From Zhengitettix transpicula (taxonomy: Eukaryota > Arthropoda > Insecta > Orthoptera > Tetrigidae): 64,000 bases of DNA. Numbering within the stretch: the stretch's first letter is position 1; each line of letters opens with the position of its first letter. The notes under the pieces are model-generated. The model did no database searches. It was given only the letters and a program-made list of their open reading frames with translations, and was not told the origin of the DNA. The stretch covers positions 136,779,032-136,843,031 of the forward strand of contig CM073591.1 of assembly GCA_037074705.1 (NCBI GenBank), read 5' to 3'. The position numbers and the translations under genes are program-made. Below, one piece after another: positions 57,563-64,000 of the stretch.

Positions 57563-57945
57563 ATGTTAGACCTTGGGCATACGGTAAGACTTGTTCTCTA
57601 TTCCCATTGGAATAGTCGGCCAGCTCCCTCCTAAACTGGTCGAGGCACGGAGAAGGGAATGCTGCGTTCCCACAGCAAACTCCTCTCCCGCTATCGGAAG
57701 GGCGTGGGATAAGTATCAAATGACCGACCTAAATGCTGCAGGTTTTTCTAGGGTTTTCCCTGCATCACTTTTAGGCGAGTTTCCGGGTAGGATCCTTAAA
57801 CCATAGCCGGTGGGCGCTAGTTAACCCTTGGCTACCTTCCTCTACCTTTCCGCATCCCCCCTTTCACTCCCTTTCCTATGATATAAGAGGGGAGTTGCTA
57901 CTTTGTGGATTACCTTAGTTATAGCCTGTCTACACTTTAAAAAAG
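57563..57945 (+). repeat. SINE-like family R, copy 12 (subfamily B, 5'-truncated)
   Basis: Starts AGACCTTGGGCATACGGTAA and ends GCCTGTCTACACTTTAAAAA. It lies 25 bp from copy 11 in the opposite orientation. Confidence 0.9.
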
Positions 57946-58850
57946 AACTGTAATACATTTACAATCCATATTAATTAAAGTTCACTTGATCTTTTTACCA
58001 AGATATTTCATCTCCGATATACTCCAAAACAGAGCTTTTATTTTTTATATTAATTTTTACACATTTAAGTAAAATTAAGAGATGTAGCGGTATCTGAATG
58101 GGACTAAAATTTCGATGAATAATATTTCTTTCATAGCGAAGTAGGAAAATGTTCCTTTTATTTTTCCGCGGTTGAAGTTCTGTACAGTACTATAATGCTA
58201 GTTGCACTTTGCGTAATGTCCTCAATAGTTGAAACAGTCTTTATGCTTATACTTTTGGCTATGTGCGTTGTATTATATATCATAGAACGCGAGCTTGAAC
58301 CAGACATATGTTCCTTTCCTTATAACGTCAGCGCCTTATCTCACTCGGCATGGTGAACAGTTAAGCTGTGCGTGCTGCGGCACATGTCAGGGGTTTCAAC
58401 TTGAATCCATTTTAATAATATCACACACGAAATTCGTATAACTGAGTAATACTTAATCAGTTTAAGAATTTTACCGGATTGCTTTAGATTCGTAATCATG
58501 CTATTTCCACTTCGATTGAACCTTTATCGGAGGACTCGTAACTTTTCACTATGCTTGACGTACACACAGAAGTACTCAACGAGACTTAGGTCGTTAACTC
58601 TTACTAATTTTGATCAGAATAGCCACGTGCGCCTACACAAAAAAATTATTTCGTGATTTCCTGCACCTTATTACTGGTTTACAGGAGCTTGTCGTGTGGC
58701 AGAACGCTTCTTGTGAGCTAATACCAAGCACTATTTGATATGAATGTGAAGCTGGTTTTATCAGGCTTACCCCAATTAAATCCAATATGTTCCAGTTGTG
58801 TTTACGTAGGTGCGGCAGTGTACACATATGAAGTCAGGGTGCAAAATTGT
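57946..58850. other. Intergenic DNA
   Basis: No gene is seen. The stretch at about 58330-58415 (CTCGGCATGGTGAACAGTTA, then GGGGTTTCAACTTGAATCC) is faintly tRNA-SINE-like but too decayed to call. Confidence 0.35.
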
Positions 58851-58854
58851 GTGC

Positions 58855-59115
58855 TTAACCAGATCAAATAGAGACAAACACACCTGCGAGACGTGGTGGC
58901 AAGGAGAGTAGCCGCACTAATATTGACTCTGTTCTCGTACAGCTCAATTTGTCCGGAATCCCTATCAAAAGCCTGATAAGGGACAAGCAGGGAAAAGGGT
59001 CACGTGGCACTCGGCTCGCTAAACCACAATAAGTGGCAAATCCTTCCGGTGTTCAGACCGACATCCGTCAGATCCGTCGCGGTGGGGAAGGCGAAATAAT
59101 GGGTATGTTTGTGTT
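58855..59115. other. GC-rich non-coding patch
   Basis: About 250 bp of GC-richer DNA with GCCTGATAAGGGACAAGCAG and GGGTCACGTGGCACTCGG (E-box CACGTG). No ORF or domain is seen. Possibly regulatory. Confidence 0.2.
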
Positions 59116-60525
59116 TAATGTTGGTGATTAGGTCCAAGTAAGTAAATATGGCCACGTGTTGGCTACTTGGGGTAGATATTAGTGTGACGCTTTGCCGAAA
59201 GAAACTAACATACGCTAGGATTGACGACAGATGGCTTTATTAAGAACGAGATTCCAGTCGATAACATAAGGACGATAAAAATTCATAATAATCGAACGAG
59301 TTGCCACCTACTTAATGAAGAAATACGATTTCGATATTCCTGTCAGTTAGGATCAACAGTTAACAAAAATTAAATTCGTTTAATAAATCAATTTAATTGC
59401 TATTCATAACTAATTATGGAAAAGTCAAATATACGATTACGTAACACATTCTTAGATAAAATTTGCAAGAACACAAATACTTAAATCCTACATTACCAAC
59501 ATAAAGCTATCGGTTTTAAGTTGTTAATAGCACTGATATATTCTTTAAATTTATAACTAAAAATAAATAAATATCTTATTTATTTCTTAAAATAAGAGAG
59601 TATATAAATAAATAAAATTAATTTTAAAATGTTTCACACCATAATAATTTTGATTTTACACAACTGGAGAAGTTAATTAATGAAATGATTAAAAACATCG
59701 ATGTGTGAGAGTCTCTTTTTATTTTTGGAATATTTATGTTTACGTCAAATAAACATACTGGGTGATTAAATATTATATGGAAATTATTTGAAAAATATAA
59801 AATAAAACTTCTTGTTTCGTTGAAAAGAATGTAAAACAGAATTTGTGCTATAAAATAATTCTATTAGATTTTGATTTGTTGGTTCCATTAGACCGCTACA
59901 GTGGATACAGGACTTTTCATTGAATTATTACCTAAATAGATATTAAAATACAAAATGAAATTTATACAGCCAGGAAAATACAACAATCAGAAATAGAAAA
60001 ACACACACAACATTGAACAATACACAAATACGAAAAATACTTTCATAATAAAATAGAAACATAATAGTACTCAGATAAAAAATATATAAAACAGACAATT
60101 AGTAAATGAGAAAAATTGGGAATATACATTCATAGGAAAATATTCATAAATAAACGAGAAGAAAAACCGTTAGTTAAGGGAGAAAAACGTGTTCCTAAAA
60201 ATGTTTACGTACAATGAGAAAAACAAAAATTATGCGCAAGGAGAGGTTTGAGTGTATTAATTTAATTTATTACCATTATAAACTAAAACCCTTTCGTACA
60301 CTCGTAATAAAAAATTAATACAGAACCACTAATTCCCTATTGCGCTCATTTCATAGAAGTTACTTTGGTGACAGCAGAATTCGACCTTTTCTTCATTTTC
60401 ATTTTTAGTCGCATCAACAACTCTGGCCATTAGCGATTCTGTACACTTTCTACATTTCACTAGCCGGGGAAATAATTTTTGTGGCGGCTCTATGTATGGA
60501 AATTCACATACATAACATCCATGCA
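59116..60525. other. AT-rich intergenic DNA
   Basis: No gene is seen. Confidence 0.4.
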
Positions 60526-60600
60526 CCTGCCGGTATTCGAACCCGGGTCCTCTGAGATGAGAGGTAGTCTACATCACAGGAGGTCGAATTTGGCCTCGTC
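60526..60600 (-). repeat. tRNA-like SINE fragment
   Basis: The minus strand carries AGGACCCGGGTTCGAATACC, a good B-box context, with TGATGTAGACTACC as a weak A-box region upstream. It is probably a SINE head, as the arms do not form a convincing tRNA. Confidence 0.45.
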
Positions 60601-61385
60601 TGTTCGCTTCTGGTGAACTATGGACTAAGAAAAAAGTAATTAATCACAAATTTTTAGCATTAAATTTACCGTAATCTTTAAAATGCTTGTACTTTTTTTA
60701 TCATTAATTGAACAATGCAAGATTGTTTTTACATTTTATTAAAAAAAATATTCTAAATTTAATGTCGGTACTTTATCTGCCAGTAATTTAAATTTTATTG
60801 ACAATAATTGCAATAAATTTTTTTTTCATTCTAGGTTTAACATGAAAATATCTCACATTATATTCACACAAATAATTGTCAACGAACCAACAATGAATAT
60901 TTTCCCGATACCAAAATAATTATAAAACGACTCCAGAAATTGTATTTAGAGGAAATTAAATTATAGTTACTAATTTTCTGTGTAATAAATTTGATATAGG
61001 AAAGTTCCTACAGTCACGTTCCCATCATCGTTAGGAAGCATCAGCTTGTAAAAATAATTCATTTGCTTCTGTTGAGACAAAAACAGTAAAATAATTGGGA
61101 AACTGTAAAAGTTTAATTTAGACGTGCTGCGCTATTTTCCGACCCCAGTTGTCTCTGTAATTAAAGGAGGACTGATTTTGTGATTGTTATCTGGTTTACG
61201 AGGTCATGTTTGTCTGAGAAAATGACGTAAACTAACGAAACAGACTTTTTCTTGCTGGACTCAAACCCCGCTTATAAAAATTCTAGGATTTTGGTGAAAA
61301 TAACTGTATCATAATGGAATTATGCCACTCACCAACAGACATTTATAACCTAAGAATTGATTTGTATTAAGTCATTTAGCAACAA
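60601..61385. other. AT-rich intergenic DNA
   Basis: No gene is seen. Confidence 0.4.
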
Positions 61386-61398
61386 TACATAGGTAAGA

Positions 61399-61926
61399 GG
61401 TCTGCAAGGGCTATTCTCTCGCAGGCAGAACCTTGTAGGAGAGATACGAAGGGGCTACCTTTGGGCTGCCTTTTCCTCTCCGTTTTTTAACTAAGATTCC
61501 CACAAGCCGTGGCACATCGGCCTGTTCTGAGAGGTGTATGTTCCGGGGTCACAGACCTTGGGCATACGGTAAGAGTTGTCCGCTATTCCCATTGGAATAG
61601 TCAGCCAGCTGCCTCCTAAACTGGTCGAGGCACGCAGAAGGGAATGCTGCGTCCCCACCGCAAACTCCTCTCCCGCTATCGGAAGGGCGTGGGACAAGTA
61701 CCCAATACCCGACCTACCTGATGCAGGTTTTTCTAGGGTTTTCCCTGCATTTCTTTAGGCGAATGCCAGGTAGGATCGTTAAAATATAGCCCTGGGGCCC
61801 TAGTTAACCCTTGGCTACCTTCCTCTACCTTTCCGCATCCCCCCTGTCAAATCCCTTCCTATGCTATTAAAGGGGAGTTGCCCAACGTGGATTATGCTCA
61901 TGTAACCTGTTGCCCTAAAAAAACAA
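61399..61926 (+). repeat. SINE-like family R, copy 13 (subfamily A, full length)
   Basis: Complete from GTCTGCAAGGGCTATTCTCT to GTTGCCCTAAAAAAACAATA. It is very similar to copy 10. Confidence 0.92.
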
Positions 61927-63345
61927 TAGATAACTAAAATGTAACATAAAATAAAAAATATAACATATGTAAGTCGCTAAAGACCGATAGGTTAATGCGA
62001 CCATAAAGCGGTAATAAAAAAAGATACCATGGACAAGTCAGTGACACAAACCAAAACAAGTATTACATAAAATGTTAAAGAATATATTGGGACTAAGACA
62101 AAATAGAAACAGAAATACCGACATTATGCAAACTTCGAATTTCAGGTAACAAATAAACTGAATGCCCATGCGGGAATTGAATAAGCGTTCTTTTATCTTT
62201 GTGATTAATGGTCAAGTTCTTTTTTTGTCAACTTCATCAGTTTAGAATCTTCCAAAAGCATAGTCGAACAAGGGTGAAAAATTTGCGTAATCATCATTAA
62301 CGTTCCGGCATGCTACTCCAGCCATTCTCGCCACAAACACTTACTATCGATCAAGGCATCACAAGGTTATAAACGTTGTCATTTCCGGTGCGTGCTGTCC
62401 GTCGTTCTCTTTACCATGTGGACATGGCAATTTCACCCAGCAACAAGTTTGCTAAAATTTATAAAATAACTAAATTCGTAAGACAAATATAGGGATGAAG
62501 GACGATCACGACTGATAAATGCAGTATCGGGAAATTATCTTTGTATGCCTCGCGGGATTTTAACAATTTCGATTTGATTTACGAAAATAAAAATTAATTA
62601 AACATTATTAACCTCACGTACTTTGACAAAGTTTGGAAAAATAGTTTTAGTTGGTTGCGAAAATACTGAGTCAAGGCGAAAGTGAAAATAATATGCGACG
62701 AAAAGACTATATTGCGAGAGGTATGGAGAATTATAGCTGAAGGGTTTTGTTGTCGTTGGAAAAAGAAAAATCGTACTGGATGATTAGTGACGAAATTATT
62801 TGAAGAGAAAAAAAATATTTATAGGATTGTATTGAGACGAATATTAGAAAGAGAATATATTGAATATTCGCCTCCGCATATTAAAGGATAAATCAATATG
62901 GTCTGCATGTTTAACAAATTCTGTTAAAAAATCAATTTTGTTGATTTGGGTTTTGGTTTTAAAAGTATATTTAGTATTGTTTTGGGTATTTGTTATTGAG
63001 TATTCATTAATTAATTGTTTGTTTTAATAAAAAATTCTTTTATGCTAATTATGTGTGTAACCTGCATACGTGTCTTGTGAAAGAATATTCGCCAGCTGAT
63101 GACGTTAGTTAAACTTAATTAACAGCCCAGGTAGATCTACTAAAAAACCGGAAACTATAATATAATGGTATCATTAAAAAAATATAAATAATTATAAGTG
63201 GTGAATTCTGTTCGTTTTTAAGTGTTTTGAACACAGATAAATTTCTAAGGATCCACACCCACATTTTACTCTGTAAAAGAAGTTAAAATATGCATAATAT
63301 TTAAGTGTTTGATAAATTTGTCTGGTAATTATCTGAAGACGTGAC
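61927..63345. other. Intergenic DNA
   Basis: No gene is seen. Confidence 0.4.
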
Positions 63346-63357
63346 TAAATAAAAAAT

Positions 63358-63638
63358 ATTTTTTTTGGGGGGGGGGGGAGGGGTAATAGGCTACATGAGG
63401 GTAATCCACATAGTGGCAACTCCCCTTTAATAGCATAGGAAGGGATTTGAAAGGGGAGATGCGGAAGGGTAGAGGAAGGTAGCCAAGGGTTAACTAGGGC
63501 CCCCGGGCTATAGTTTAAGGATCCTACCCGGCATTCGCCTAAAAGTAATGCAGGGAAAACCCTAGAAAAACCTGCATCAGGTAGGTCAGGCATTGGGTAC
63601 TTGACCCACGCCCTTCCGATAGCGGGAGAAGAGTTTGA
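63358..63638 (-). repeat. SINE-like family R, copy 14 (subfamily A, truncated)
   Basis: Antisense. It begins with TTTTTTTT and a run of G, then GGGTAATAGGCTACATGAGG, and stops at CCTTCCGATAGCGGGAGAAG. This is close to the truncation point of copies 5, 7 and 8. Confidence 0.9.
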
Positions 63639-64000
63639 CAACGAGGCAGATTTTTATCTACGACCTACTTTATTAGTCTTGACTATAAAAGACAATTACT
63701 CGGAGAAAACATTTATTTTTAAAGCAGTTATTCCAGAAAGCCGGCCCAATTATTAGTTTGCTTTAATATGCCGACGGGTTGAAATTTCGTTGACAGATTC
63801 ATGTGCAATACTAGACAAAGTTCCAGTCCGGAGAGTGACAACGAGCGTATCACAACCTCGACGTGGCTGTCTTGTGGAGTACATAGGTAATTATTTCAGC
63901 ACAAGTTAGCTAAAGATTTGAGTGACGCTTGACGCTTGCGCCAGGGGGATGTGGCTCCCTAATGACACCGTGCGGTCATTGTCATTTCCGATGACGCCAG
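63639..64000. other. Unassigned DNA at the window edge
   Basis: Moderately GC-richer towards the end. No gene or known repeat is recognised. Confidence 0.3.

Overview
The window looks like nuclear DNA of an insect with a large, AT-rich, repeat-laden genome. Three things point there: one spliced proneural bHLH gene with arthropod-like neighbours, long AT-rich intergenic tracts, and a dense mix of mariner, jockey-like LINE, Helitron-like, hAT-like and tRNA-derived SINE sequences. The species cannot be read from the sequence; a polyneopteran (cockroach, termite, stick insect) or similar is only an inference.

Only one convincing host gene is present, on the minus strand: a neurogenin/Tap-type bHLH transcription factor in two coding exons (34623-34853 and 30833-31366). 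They join in phase at CAG|GTA just before the basic region and predict a 254-residue protein. The 3.26 kb intron carries a fold-back MITE, a short non-autonomous hAT and a palindromic mariner derivative. Everything else that is open in some frame is a shadow of repeats or a short chance ORF.

Layout. 0-5 kb: AT-rich DNA, a tRNA SINE, an inverted repeat pair and the first copies of an abundant SINE-like family. 4.77-7.76 kb: a degenerate jockey/CR1-like LINE framed by two oppositely oriented mariner 3' ends. 8.3 kb: a GC-rich island. 9.5-15 kb: a fold-back MITE, SINE-like copies, (AT)n-bounded retroelement-like DNA and two Helitron-like elements joined head to tail. 16.5-18.6 kb: a LINE RNase H/C-terminal remnant split by a mariner. 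19-20.2 kb: two SINE-like copies. 20.9-24.45 kb: Helitron-like DNA with a ~281 bp minisatellite. 25-27 kb: SINE-like copies and a GC-rich island. 27.6-28.9 kb: a second mariner. 29.06-29.31 kb: a tRNA SINE. 30.8-34.9 kb: the bHLH gene. 35-47 kb: mostly AT-rich intergenic DNA with several GC-rich islands that could be regulatory. 42.5-50.6 kb: (AT)n-bounded elements with tRNA-primer-binding-site-like motifs and a jockey fragment. 51.5-64 kb: a tandem duplication, a perfect 52 bp palindrome, more SINE-like copies and GC-rich islands.

No defence system, operon, CRISPR array or clearly novel coding system is visible. The most unusual signals are structural: spaced arrays of retroelement primer-binding-site-like motifs, palindromic mariner derivatives built from two like ends, two mariners sharing one nonsense codon, and a 14-copy SINE-like family with two tail types and a recurrent truncation point.
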